The translations under genes and the position numbers were made by a program. Below are positions 8,748-15,275 of a stretch of 20,832 nt of DNA, piece after piece; within the stretch, counting starts at the first letter, position 1; every line of letters starts with the position of its first letter. The notes below the pieces were generated by a model. The model worked only from the letters and a program-made list of their open reading frames with translations. It searched no databases and was not told the origin of the DNA. The stretch is taken from positions 1 to 20,832 of the forward strand of contig JAFNUQ010000168.1 of the NCBI GenBank assembly GCA_017383945.1. The letters run 5' to 3'. Source of the stretch: Bacteroidales bacterium. GTDB taxonomy: Bacteria > Bacteroidota > Bacteroidia > Bacteroidales > UBA932.

Positions 8748-9927
8748 TAAAGATCTTTTTACTCTTGGCGATGCAAGCAGACGCATAGGCCCCCGCAGCT
8801 TTACCACCCTGATAAAGCCCGGGGGTTCGGCGTGCAATCTGGCGTGCAAATACTGCTATTACCTGGAAAAAGCTGAGCTCTACGGCGGCAGACAGCCGAT
8901 TATGGACCCCGAACTGCTGGAGCTTTACATCAAGCAGTATATCGATGCGGTGGAGCACGATGTGGTGGAGTTCTGCTGGCATGGAGGCGAGCCGCTGATG
9001 TTGGGCCTTGACTATTTCAAGCGTGCGCTCAAACTCCAGCGGAAACATTCGCGAGGCAAGAGGATTAATAATTCTCTTCAGACCAACGGCACGCTGCTGG
9101 ATGAGAATTGGTGTCGCTTCTTCTCTGACAATGGTTTCCTTGTGGGCCTGTCAATTGACGGACCGAAGGATATCCACGACGCTCACAGAGTCAACCGCGG
9201 CGGCAGACCGACGTTTGACCGCGTGGTGGCGGGAGTCAATCTGATGAACCGACTGCACGTGGAATATAATACGCTTAGCGTGGTGAGCCGCCTGAGCGAG
9301 GGGCGTGGTGCCGAGATTTATCGCTTCCTTCGCGACGAGCTGGGCAGCCGATATATGCAGTTGCTGCCGGCAGTAGACTGGCTGCCTTCCGGCGAACTCG
9401 CACCTTGGAGCGTGTCTTCGGAAGGATTCGGACAGATTCTATGCGATATCTTTGACGAATGGGTGCGCCACGATGTGGGCAGAAGCTATGTGCAGATATT
9501 CGACGTGACGCTGAGCCAGCTTTGCGGACTCCCTTCTGGCATCTGCACGATGGGTGAGACCTGCGGTGAAGGCCTGGCGGTGGAGCACAATGGCGACGTG
9601 TATCCGTGCGATCACTTTGTGTGGCCGGAGTATAAGCTTGGAAATATTCGCGAAAATTCGCTGGCGGAGCTTTTTGATAGCGAAAAAAGACTTAAATTTG
9701 CTTTGTTCAAACGCAATGATCTTCCGCCATCTTGCTTGAGGTGTGAGCATTACCATCTCTGTCACGGAGGTTGCCCAGGACACCGTACGGCAGAGGCTCA
9801 TGGTGGCAAGAATGCACTTTGCACAGGACTCAGGATGTTTTTTGAACATAGCGCTCCGGCAATGAACCGCATGCGAGAACTCCTGCTTAGCAATCGCGCT
9901 CCCGCTGAAATTATGTATGAATTATAA
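8740..9927 (+). CDS. Anaerobic sulfatase-maturating enzyme (radical SAM, SPASM domain)
   Basis: 395 residues counted from GTG 8740; TTG 8734 is an alternative and no in-frame ATG precedes the conserved core. Either start overlaps the sulfatase stop, so translation is probably coupled. The radical SAM cluster motif is C32-NLA-C36-KY-C39 in the context LIKPGGSACNLACKYC. The SPASM region holds C262, C269, C275, C290, C332, C335, C341 and C345, with D291 after C290 (YPCDHF) matching the base that removes the proton in characterised anSMEs. The enzyme oxidises the serine or cysteine of sulfatases to formylglycine in the cytoplasm, without oxygen. Its substrate here is most likely the serine-type sulfatase just upstream. 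The last codons overlap the first ATG of the phosphatase frame. Confidence 0.92.
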   Translation: MNNKDLFTLGDASRRIGPRSFTTLIKPGGSACNLACKYCYYLEKAELYGGRQPIMDPELLELYIKQYIDAVEHDVVEFCWHGGEPLMLGLDYFKRALKLQRKHSRGKRINNSLQTNGTLLDENWCRFFSDNGFLVGLSIDGPKDIHDAHRVNRGGRPTFDRVVAGVNLMNRLHVEYNTLSVVSRLSEGRGAEIYRFLRDELGSRYMQLLPAVDWLPSGELAPWSVSSEGFGQILCDIFDEWVRHDVGRSYVQIFDVTLSQLCGLPSGICTMGETCGEGLAVEHNGDVYPCDHFVWPEYKLGNIRENSLAELFDSEKRLKFALFKRNDLPPSCLRCEHYHLCHGGCPGHRTAEAHGGKNALCTGLRMFFEHSAPAMNRMRELLLSNRAPAEIMYEL

Positions 9928-9928
9928 T

Positions 9929-11059
9929 ATGAAAAGGTTAGCTATTTCTCTTATTGCCCTGATGGGCCTTTCTTTGGGCGTCTTTGCTCAGGAAAGCAAG
10001 AAAGTCAATGCCGCCCAAGGCAACACATACACTACGGCGCAAGGCAGTTATATGCCTAAATTTGCTGTGGATGGCAAGTCTGCAAAGGTAAAGAATGTGA
10101 TTTTGATGATCGGTGACGGTATGGGCACAGGCGCTGTAAATGCAGCACACTATGCCAACGGCGGCGAGCTCACAATGACCAATCTTCGCGCTATGGGTTT
10201 TGTGCGCACACAGTCAGCAGATAACTTTACCACAGACTCTGCTGCTTCGGGTACAGCCTATGCTTGCGGCCAGAAGACAAATAATGGCTATGTGGGAGTA
10301 TCCACAAAGGGCGAACCGATGCCTAACCTCCCTGAGAAGCTTGGTGCACTCGGTTGGGTAAGCGGTGTCGTTTCAACTGACGATCTCAATGGTGCTACTC
10401 CAGCTTCTTTCTTTGCTCACGAGCAGGCTCGCGGAAATAGCGAGGCTATCTGGGCAGACCTTCCTGAGAGTTCTTTGAAGTTTGCCTCAGCCGGAGCTCG
10501 CAAAGTTTATGAGAAACAGCCACTTAAGACTCAAGAAGCAATTTCTGCAAAGTATAAGGTAGTCTTCTCTCCAGATGAGGTTTCAGCATCTGATGAGGCT
10601 GTGCTTTATCTTCCGGAGAGCGTTGCCTATGACCAGCGCGGCAACTATCTTCCTGAGACCACAGCTCTTGCAATTGAGTATCTCTCTGCTCAGAAAGGTA
10701 AGGGTTTCTTCCTTATGGTAGAAGGTGCACGCATTGACAAAGAGGCTCATAGCAATAAATTTGCGGAGACAGTAAGAGAGACTCTCGACTTTGACAAAGC
10801 TATCGCTGAGGCCATCCGTTTTGCTGACGAGGACGGACACACTCTTGTCATCATCAGCGCTGACCATGAGACTGGCGGTCTGAGCTTTAATGCTGGTGTA
10901 CCAGAAGAGGGTTACACAATGGGTGTCTTCACTTCACGTGGTCATACGCCTAGCATGGTTCCTCTCTTTATTTATGGTCCTCATTCAAGAGAATTTACCG
11001 GCGTACACGAAAACAGCGATATCAGCAATATGATTTTCTCTATTTTGTCGGGAAAATAA
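9929..11059 (+). CDS. Secreted alkaline phosphatase (PhoA family)
   Basis: 376 residues from ATG 9929. An ATG four codons earlier (9917) overlaps the anSME stop, but the later one gives a standard signal peptide, MKRLAISLIALMGLSLGVFA. The zinc/magnesium site and nucleophile are all recognisable against E. coli PhoA: D in VILMIGDGMG, S104 in TTDSAASGTAYACG, E265, D270 and H274 in VEGARIDKEAH, D312 and H313 in SADHETGG, and H339 in RGHTPSMVP. It hydrolyses phosphate monoesters in the periplasm. It begins 1 bp after the anSME stop, so it is the last gene of the dipeptidase-sulfatase-anSME operon; this suggests joint use of sulfated and phosphorylated compounds. No terminator lies before the tRNA promoter that follows within 10 bp. 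Confidence 0.93.
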   Translation: MKRLAISLIALMGLSLGVFAQESKKVNAAQGNTYTTAQGSYMPKFAVDGKSAKVKNVILMIGDGMGTGAVNAAHYANGGELTMTNLRAMGFVRTQSADNFTTDSAASGTAYACGQKTNNGYVGVSTKGEPMPNLPEKLGALGWVSGVVSTDDLNGATPASFFAHEQARGNSEAIWADLPESSLKFASAGARKVYEKQPLKTQEAISAKYKVVFSPDEVSASDEAVLYLPESVAYDQRGNYLPETTALAIEYLSAQKGKGFFLMVEGARIDKEAHSNKFAETVRETLDFDKAIAEAIRFADEDGHTLVIISADHETGGLSFNAGVPEEGYTMGVFTSRGHTPSMVPLFIYGPHSREFTGVHENSDISNMIFSILSGK

Positions 11060-11068
11060 ACGAAATAC

Positions 11069-11098
11069 TTGCAAAACAAAGTTTTTGTTGTAACTTTG
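11069..11098 (+). promoter_or_regulatory. Promoter of tRNA-Ser, Bacteroidota type
   Basis: TTG at 11069-11071, a 19-base spacer, then TAACTTTG at 11091-11098 match the -33 and -7 elements of the Bacteroidota housekeeping sigma factor (TTTG / TAnnTTTG). Transcription would start near 11105, about 24 bases before the tRNA. It begins only 10 bp after the phosphatase stop codon. Confidence 0.8.
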
Positions 11099-11128
11099 TC
11101 GTCCCTTTGGTTCCACCAAGGTGTGACT

Positions 11129-11217
11129 GGAGAGGTGGGTGAGTGGCTGAAACCACCGGTTTGCTAAACCGACGTACTCTTCATCGGGTACCACGAGTTC
11201 GAATCTCGTCCTCTCCG
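11129..11217 (+). tRNA. tRNA-Ser (anticodon GCT)
   Basis: An 89-base class II tRNA. Acceptor strands GGAGAGG (11129-11135) and CCTCTCC (11210-11216) pair fully, followed by discriminator G; CCA is not encoded. The anticodon loop TTGCTAA places GCT at 11163-11165, which reads AGC and AGT serine codons. A long variable arm (around GTACTCTTCATCGGGTAC) and the T-loop GTTCGAATC are present. The outermost anticodon-stem pair (C/A) is mismatched. Confidence 0.96.
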
Positions 11218-11218
11218 C

Positions 11219-11252
11219 AAAAGAGCTGATGCATCTAGCATCAGCTCTTTTT
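11219..11252 (+). terminator. Intrinsic terminator of the tRNA-Ser transcript
   Basis: Arms AAAAGAGCTGATGC (11219-11232) and GCATCAGCTCTTTT (11238-11251) pair perfectly over 14 bp around a 5-base loop, ending in a T run. It starts two bases after the mature tRNA 3' end, so it would also define the 3' trailer that is trimmed. It should stop read-through from the phosphatase operon as well. Confidence 0.9.
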
Positions 11253-11260
11253 GCGTAGAG

Positions 11261-11489
11261 CCGTCTCTCCCCCGTCTGCTCCGCAGACCGCCCCCAGGGG
11301 CACGCCGATGACTCACTTCATTCGCATCGGGCGACATCGCTGCTTCAATATTTTTCAAATATTTCGCTGACGCGAGTGCCGCGGCGTCTGATGCCGCCTT
11401 CGGGCTTCGCCCTTTAATTGATAGCGGACTCACCGAGAAAAGGCTTGCGCAGCAAGGCTAATCTCGCCCCCCAGGGGCATGCCGATGAC
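11261..11489. repeat. GC-rich intergenic island of small hairpins with a direct repeat
   Basis: No credible gene lies here. The stretch holds several short palindromes: GTCTGC/GCAGAC at 11274-11288, AATATTT/AAATATT at 11347-11363, GCGGC/GCCGC just before 11400, and GGGC/GCCC at 11402-11412. A near-identical direct repeat of about 27 bp is found at 11289-11315 and 11465-11492 (CCCCCAGGGGCA[CT]GCCGATGACTCA); the second copy runs into the stop codon of the YhhN-family gene. Such palindromic clutter next to a tRNA could be a decayed dispersed repeat, or could serve as a terminator for the minus-strand gene. Open frames across it have no recognisable product. Confidence 0.5.
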
Positions 11490-12251
11490 TCAGAAGCGCA
11501 GCAGACGCACCGGATGCTTCACTCGATATGGCGTCGCACGCACAAACAGCAGCCATTGGCCCATAAAATAATTACCCATCACAAGAACTTCGCGACAAGG
11601 CACGGGCTCGATAAACATAGTCCAGGCCAGCATAAAATCAGACATAACAAATAGAAGCGCGCCGAGAGCATACAAGGAACTGCGCTGGAGCAACGCACAA
11701 AAGAGCATCACACATATCACTACAGCATACACGCTCACACCGACGCGCATTACTCCGGCCGGAACAGCGGGAACAACTTTGACAAGTGCCATCAGCAGCA
11801 AGGCTACTACACACAAACCCATCATTGATAAGTATCCTATTGCCTTGGCGGTGAATTTGCCATCCATCTCAACTTTATTCTTATACCTTCTTATAAAAAA
11901 GGCAATGAAGAACAGGTGCGCAAGTGCAAAAGAGCCCATCTGAAGCATAAAGTTTCCGCAGGCCCCTGCCAGATCCCCTAACGCGGAAAACAACAGAGCG
12001 CAGGTAATCTCCCACCGTGTCAGCCACAGCGATGCCACACACAACATTCCCACAGGAAAACAAAGCTTATGAGCAACTGGCACAGGCAAGTAATACATTG
12101 TTACCAAAGCAAGGTAAAAACCCGTAGCTGCAAACACTATCGGCTTGACGGCATTATCTTTAACCGCAAAAACAGGCATAGGCGTTCTTTTTCTGATTAT
12201 CTCCCCTAAGATAACAAAAAGTGCTGAGCTTATATATAGGTCACACACCAT
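11490..12251 (-). CDS. YhhN/TMEM86-family membrane protein (lysoplasmalogenase-like)
   Basis: 253 residues from ATG 12251, almost all hydrophobic, with about eight membrane segments. Two family motifs are visible: SALGD at 89-93 followed by a GSFALAHLFFI segment, and GALLFVMSDFMLAW at 197-210, ending with a Q-W pair in a helix as in other YhhN proteins. Animal members hydrolyse the vinyl-ether bond of lysoplasmalogens; the bacterial role is not well settled, so lipid turnover is inferred. I prefer this start to the in-frame ATG at 12275, because that codon lies in the loop of a palindrome (12261-12297) and its first eight residues would be encoded by the repeat. The stop codon is inside a copy of a direct repeat. 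No operon partner is seen. Confidence 0.8.
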   Translation of the reverse strand: MVCDLYISSALFVILGEIIRKRTPMPVFAVKDNAVKPIVFAATGFYLALVTMYYLPVPVAHKLCFPVGMLCVASLWLTRWEITCALLFSALGDLAGACGNFMLQMGSFALAHLFFIAFFIRRYKNKVEMDGKFTAKAIGYLSMMGLCVVALLLMALVKVVPAVPAGVMRVGVSVYAVVICVMLFCALLQRSSLYALGALLFVMSDFMLAWTMFIEPVPCREVLVMGNYFMGQWLLFVRATPYRVKHPVRLLRF

Positions 12252-12260
12252 CTCATCGAC

Positions 12261-12297
12261 CGTGGATGGTCCCATTATTTATGCATGACCATCCACG
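12261..12297. repeat. REP-like palindrome, copy 1
   Basis: CGTGGATGGTC (12261-12271) and GACCATCCACG (12287-12297) are perfect inverted 11-bp arms around a 15-base loop. The arm sequence recurs in the palindrome at 12345-12381, next to the RAYT gene. There is no T run, so it is not an ordinary terminator. Confidence 0.75.
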
Positions 12298-12344
12298 CAC
12301 AATAATTACAAAGAGCTAATATTCAATATATTATGACTTACACC

Positions 12345-12381
12345 TGTGGACGGTATGTAGTATTTAATTGGACCATCCACA
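12345..12381. repeat. REP-like palindrome, copy 2
   Basis: TGTGGACGGT (12345-12354) and ACCATCCACA (12372-12381) pair over 10 bp with one mismatch, around a 17-base loop. It shares the core TGTGGA[TC]GGT with copy 1, has the same overall length (37 bp), and starts 84 bp from it. It ends one base before the RAYT stop codon, so it may also end that transcript. Confidence 0.75.
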
Positions 12382-12382
12382 C

Positions 12383-13324
12383 CTATACTTTCTTTATATG
12401 CAGCAATTCTGATACTTTTTCCCTTTCCAAACCAAAGACGCGAGCCAACTGCGGCACTGAAGTTCGTATTGTTCTATAGACATAAGGAAGCAATCTAGAC
12501 TTCTGCAGCAAAGATAATTGATCGATTTCAAGACTATACCACTTAATACTTATCTCCGAAACCAACTGATACAAATCGGCATCATAACGCATTCCTCGAG
12601 GGAGTTCCTCAAGTTTCATCTTCATTTCTGCGATATTAACTATACCTACCACCTTCATATAATAGACAGGGTTCTTGTTAAACGCTGATTCGACATAGCT
12701 CACATCACATACACTTGAAGGTTCTAACCTACTCGTGTTATCTATTGCCCATGTTTTCTTACCTGAAAAATCTCTACAATGAAATATTTTCCTGACATCT
12801 CTAGTAGATATGTCTGCAACTTTAGTGGTTCTTTTATTCTGTGTTGATTTAAAAAAGGCTTGATGTGCACACCATTGGTAAGAATCAACCGCATCGCTAT
12901 TATCAAGAGCATTCCTTGTTACATAGGCAATTGCGTTTCTCAAATACCAGATAGAATCAAGCAAAAGAATATTATATTCCAATCTGCACAGAATCCTTTT
13001 CGTGCTATATTTCTTATTCATCCACATTGAATAACGCTTTTTGAGATCATTCGCTAATTTAATGGCGGAATTCTCTTCCGCCGCCAGCAGAATGATGTGC
13101 ACGTGATTGGAAACGACAACATAATGAACAAGGATGGTAGTGCATTTGTGAGCAGAAAGGGCAATATACTTCACCATGACGTCGCAATCTTCGTCATCTC
13201 GGAAGAGTACTGCATCTTCCTTACCTTCAAAACAAAGATGATAGGGATACACACGGGCGATCGTCCCGTCAGAGAGCTCACGATATGGAGCAAGCTCAAA
13301 CTCTCGAGCAGAAAAATTTTTCAT
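12383..13324 (-). CDS. REP-associated tyrosine transposase-like protein (RAYT, Y1/HUH family)
   Basis: 313 residues. The N-terminal half is an IS200-like Y1 transposase domain: the HUH metal motif is H74-V-H76 in VVSNHVHIILLA, and the likely DNA-attacking tyrosine is Y134 in RNAIAYVTRNAL. Such enzymes nick single-stranded hairpin DNA and join to it through the tyrosine. The C-terminus (about 288 to 309, RTSVPQLARVFGLEREKVSE) looks like a helix-turn-helix, common in the Bacteroidota versions. RAYTs are usually single copy, do not form an IS with own ends, and sit beside REP palindromes that they are thought to spread; two such palindromes lie directly downstream. The gene is AT-richer than its neighbours. 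A possible -7 element TACATTTG is at 13340-13347 on the minus strand. Confidence 0.85.
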   Translation of the reverse strand: MKNFSAREFELAPYRELSDGTIARVYPYHLCFEGKEDAVLFRDDEDCDVMVKYIALSAHKCTTILVHYVVVSNHVHIILLAAEENSAIKLANDLKKRYSMWMNKKYSTKRILCRLEYNILLLDSIWYLRNAIAYVTRNALDNSDAVDSYQWCAHQAFFKSTQNKRTTKVADISTRDVRKIFHCRDFSGKKTWAIDNTSRLEPSSVCDVSYVESAFNKNPVYYMKVVGIVNIAEMKMKLEELPRGMRYDADLYQLVSEISIKWYSLEIDQLSLLQKSRLLPYVYRTIRTSVPQLARVFGLEREKVSELLHIKKV

Positions 13325-13648
13325 AGTTATAAGTTTTTACAAATGTACTAATCTTTATTTAAGATTTATATCTTTGCATTATCGTCTAGTACGATTACAT
13401 ATTATAAAAGTGTTTCGCTTTAATCCTTGAATGGAAATCTGGTAAATTTCAAATGTGCAAGGGGGAGAAGCAGAACTCTTTGTCTCTGATTATGCACTCT
13501 CGTGGCTATGCCATGCGTGTATATAATCGGTGTGGAGTTTTGTTTATTTGCACAGGGCTTACCAGAGCCTCCATTCAGATAAGCGTAAGCTCCACACTTT
13601 GTTTTTATTATCCGTCTATTGGAGCGTAGAGAAAACAACAACTTACAG
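13325..13648. other. AT-rich intergenic region between the RAYT and TM2-protein genes
   Basis: No gene is supported in these 324 bases. It should hold the divergent promoters of its two neighbours. Candidates are TACATTTG on the minus strand (13340-13347) for the RAYT and TATCTTTG on the plus strand (13369-13376); neither has a clean -33 partner. An 8-bp inverted repeat GTGTGGAG/CTCCACAC lies at 13530-13537 and 13590-13597, and a small palindrome ATCGT/ACGAT is near 13380-13396. Confidence 0.5.
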
Positions 13649-14161
13649 ATGAAAAAGTATTTTTTAATCAGCCTTTGCGCACTATGTTTTGGCATTCTTG
13701 CCAATGCAGAAGAAAGAATTCTTATTCTTGAAAACCCAAACAATACATTAGCGGAAAAGGCATGGGATGCCGCTCTTATGGATCTCCAAGTACAAAATAG
13801 AGATCTTTTGATTGCTTCCTTTCTTTCTGAGAACAAAGACAGATTTTCTGCTATTGATATGCAGAGAATCAATGTCAGCCTCGGTGAGCTTTCTGACACT
13901 CAGCTAACCCTCATCGCAAATAATAGCTATAAAGATCCGACAACATCTTTGATTCTTTCTATCTTGGTTGGCGGATTGGGCGTTGATAGATTCTATATCG
14001 GCGATGTCGGAATTGGAGTTGTGAAACTCGTTACAGCCGGCGGACTTGGCATCTGGTGGCTAGTTGATCTCTTTGTTATCCAAAACAGGACAAAGAAGGT
14101 TAATATGAAAGAGTTTGAAGAAGACCTTTCTACCACTAACCTTTACCTTCCAAAAGAATAA
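13649..14161 (+). CDS. TM2-domain protein with signal peptide
   Basis: 170 residues from ATG 13649, chosen because MKKYFLISLCALCFGILANA is then an N-terminal signal peptide; an upstream TTG would bury it. Residues 21 to 95 are a helical, polar domain without a match I recognise. Residues of about 96 to 145 are a TM2 domain: two hydrophobic helices joined by the conserved turn G111-V-D-R-F-Y116, with GGLGIWWLVD140 at the end of the second. A polar tail of 25 residues follows. TM2 proteins are widespread small membrane proteins of uncertain role. The gene stands alone and ends at a hairpin shared with the convergent regulator gene. It is AT-rich like the RAYT region. Confidence 0.8.
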   Translation: MKKYFLISLCALCFGILANAEERILILENPNNTLAEKAWDAALMDLQVQNRDLLIASFLSENKDRFSAIDMQRINVSLGELSDTQLTLIANNSYKDPTTSLILSILVGGLGVDRFYIGDVGIGVVKLVTAGGLGIWWLVDLFVIQNRTKKVNMKEFEEDLSTTNLYLPKE

Positions 14162-14163
14162 AA

Positions 14164-14200
14164 AAAAGGCCATATTAGACACCCCCACTAATATGGCCTT
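14164..14200. terminator. Bidirectional intrinsic terminator
   Basis: AAAGGCCATATTAG (14164-14177) and CTAATATGGCCTTT (14187-14200) form a perfect 14-bp stem with a 9-base loop and A/T runs on both sides. It lies between the convergent TM2-protein gene and HTH-regulator gene and can serve both. Confidence 0.92.
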
Positions 14201-14205
14201 TATTT

Positions 14206-14736
14206 TCAAAGTTTTGCTTTGAGGCGGGAGACTCGGTTGTAGACCACGCTCTTGTCCTTAGAGAGGAATACCGAAATCATTGTCGGAGTAAATCCCGCTT
14301 TAAGGTAACAAAACAGCTTAATCTCCTGCTCCTTCAACTCGGGATGCTCTTTGCGAAGCTTGCTCACTGCACCATCCTGAGTTTTATCCAGCCAGGCTTC
14401 AATCTCTTTCTGTACCTTATCATCCGTGCGAAGTTCCTCGATTATCTCTCTGACCTCGCGCAGAACTTTCTGCTGAAACCTCTCGGTATCCTCATAGACA
14501 TAATACTGCTCGCAAAGTCTCTGAAGAATCCTGAAATTATCAATCGGCGGCACAGGCTGTTCAATGCCGGAGTTAGATTCTTCTGTCCTCTTGCGTGTGC
14601 AGAATTCTCGGAAATCGGAAAGAAAATTAACAAGCTCACGTGCAGAAACCTCTTTATAAAGACCCTCTCGCAGCTTTCCAAAAAGCTTCAGATTGATCAA
14701 TCGTCCTCTGAAAATGTTTAAATTCTTGATGTCCAT
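14206..14736 (-). CDS. Small cytoplasmic regulator with C-terminal LuxR-like helix-turn-helix
   Basis: 176 residues from ATG 14736. A TTG eight codons earlier (14760) overlaps a -7 promoter element and is rejected. Residues 1 to 125 are charged and helical, with a coiled-coil look (FQQKVLREVREIIEELR). Residues of about 132 to 176 (PELKEQEIKLFCYLKAGFTP, then SVVYNRVSRLKAKL) match the helix-turn-helix seen at the end of Bacteroidota TPR-type LuxR regulators, where an acidic/charged stretch precedes a tetrahelical DNA-binding unit. Here the usual TPR array, membrane helix and signal peptide are absent, so only the DNA-binding end and a short partner domain remain. Targets are unknown. It is convergent with the TM2-protein gene. 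Confidence 0.7.
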   Translation of the reverse strand: MDIKNLNIFRGRLINLKLFGKLREGLYKEVSARELVNFLSDFREFCTRKRTEESNSGIEQPVPPIDNFRILQRLCEQYYVYEDTERFQQKVLREVREIIEELRTDDKVQKEIEAWLDKTQDGAVSKLRKEHPELKEQEIKLFCYLKAGFTPTMISVFLSKDKSVVYNRVSRLKAKL

Positions 14737-14757
14737 AATCGTTGTGATTTTGTAGGA

Positions 14758-14765
14758 CAAAGTTA
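14758..14765 (-). promoter_or_regulatory. -7 promoter element of the HTH regulator gene
   Basis: TAACTTTG on the minus strand fits TAnnTTTG. The start of transcription would be near 14751, leaving a leader of about 15 bases before ATG 14736. No clear -33 element is at the usual distance. Confidence 0.55.
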
Positions 14766-14883
14766 GTTACAGTCTCCCTGAAATGTCTCATCAAGACGCC
14801 GATTTAATCTATCACACGCCCCACACAACAGATTGACACCCAACACATTATAAACAGCGACAGCAGAAAAATCTATCACGCAG

Positions 14884-15183
14884 CTATCTGTCCTTTTTCT
14901 TAGCCCAAGTATTTGCCAGAATCACCGTGAGCAAACAGATAAATATTACAATAAAGCCAAAAGCAATCGCAAATTCCTCCGGCCACAAAACCATCAGCAC
15001 CATCCCGACAGAGACAATAATCAACACAAGAGCCACCAGCAGACGCAAGCGGCGAATGTCATATTGCTCCCGCTCCTCAGGAGATGCAGTGTTATACCCG
15101 GCAATGAGCATATCTCCCTTACCAAGTAGCAAAAGCACGGCAAGGAAAACAAAAATTGCGGCCAGGATGTAGGTTAATATCAT
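14884..15183 (-). CDS. DUF3784-family small membrane protein
   Basis: 99 residues with three predicted membrane helices at about 3-20, 47-66 and 70-91. After the first helix comes the motif G21-KGDMLIAGYNT32, followed by SPEEREQYDIRRLRLL, which is the signature of DUF3784. Members are small membrane proteins of unknown function found in Firmicutes and Bacteroidota. The gene diverges from the ECF sigma factor gene across 92 bp, so a regulatory link is possible but not shown. The basic C-terminus (AKKKDR) suggests that end is cytoplasmic. No terminator is evident in the 147 bp that follow. Confidence 0.8.
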   Translation of the reverse strand: MILTYILAAIFVFLAVLLLLGKGDMLIAGYNTASPEEREQYDIRRLRLLVALVLIIVSVGMVLMVLWPEEFAIAFGFIVIFICLLTVILANTWAKKKDR

Positions 15184-15275
15184 GACTGAAATTTAGTAAT
15201 TTTTTTCGCTTATTTTGTAGTTTTAATCGGTTTTTGTTGTTTAATGGGCAGAAACAAATCTCGACAAGACAAGTT

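Noticed and set aside
11164..11433. Minus-strand frame of 89 codons running through the tRNA 3' end and repeat island
   Set aside because: It is made of tRNA, terminator and palindromic repeat sequence and has no plausible product.
12261..12381. Palindromes read as terminal inverted repeats of an insertion sequence or as ordinary terminators
   Set aside because: Both copies are on one side of the transposase-like gene and lack T runs; IS200-like Y1 elements also do not carry classical terminal inverted repeats.
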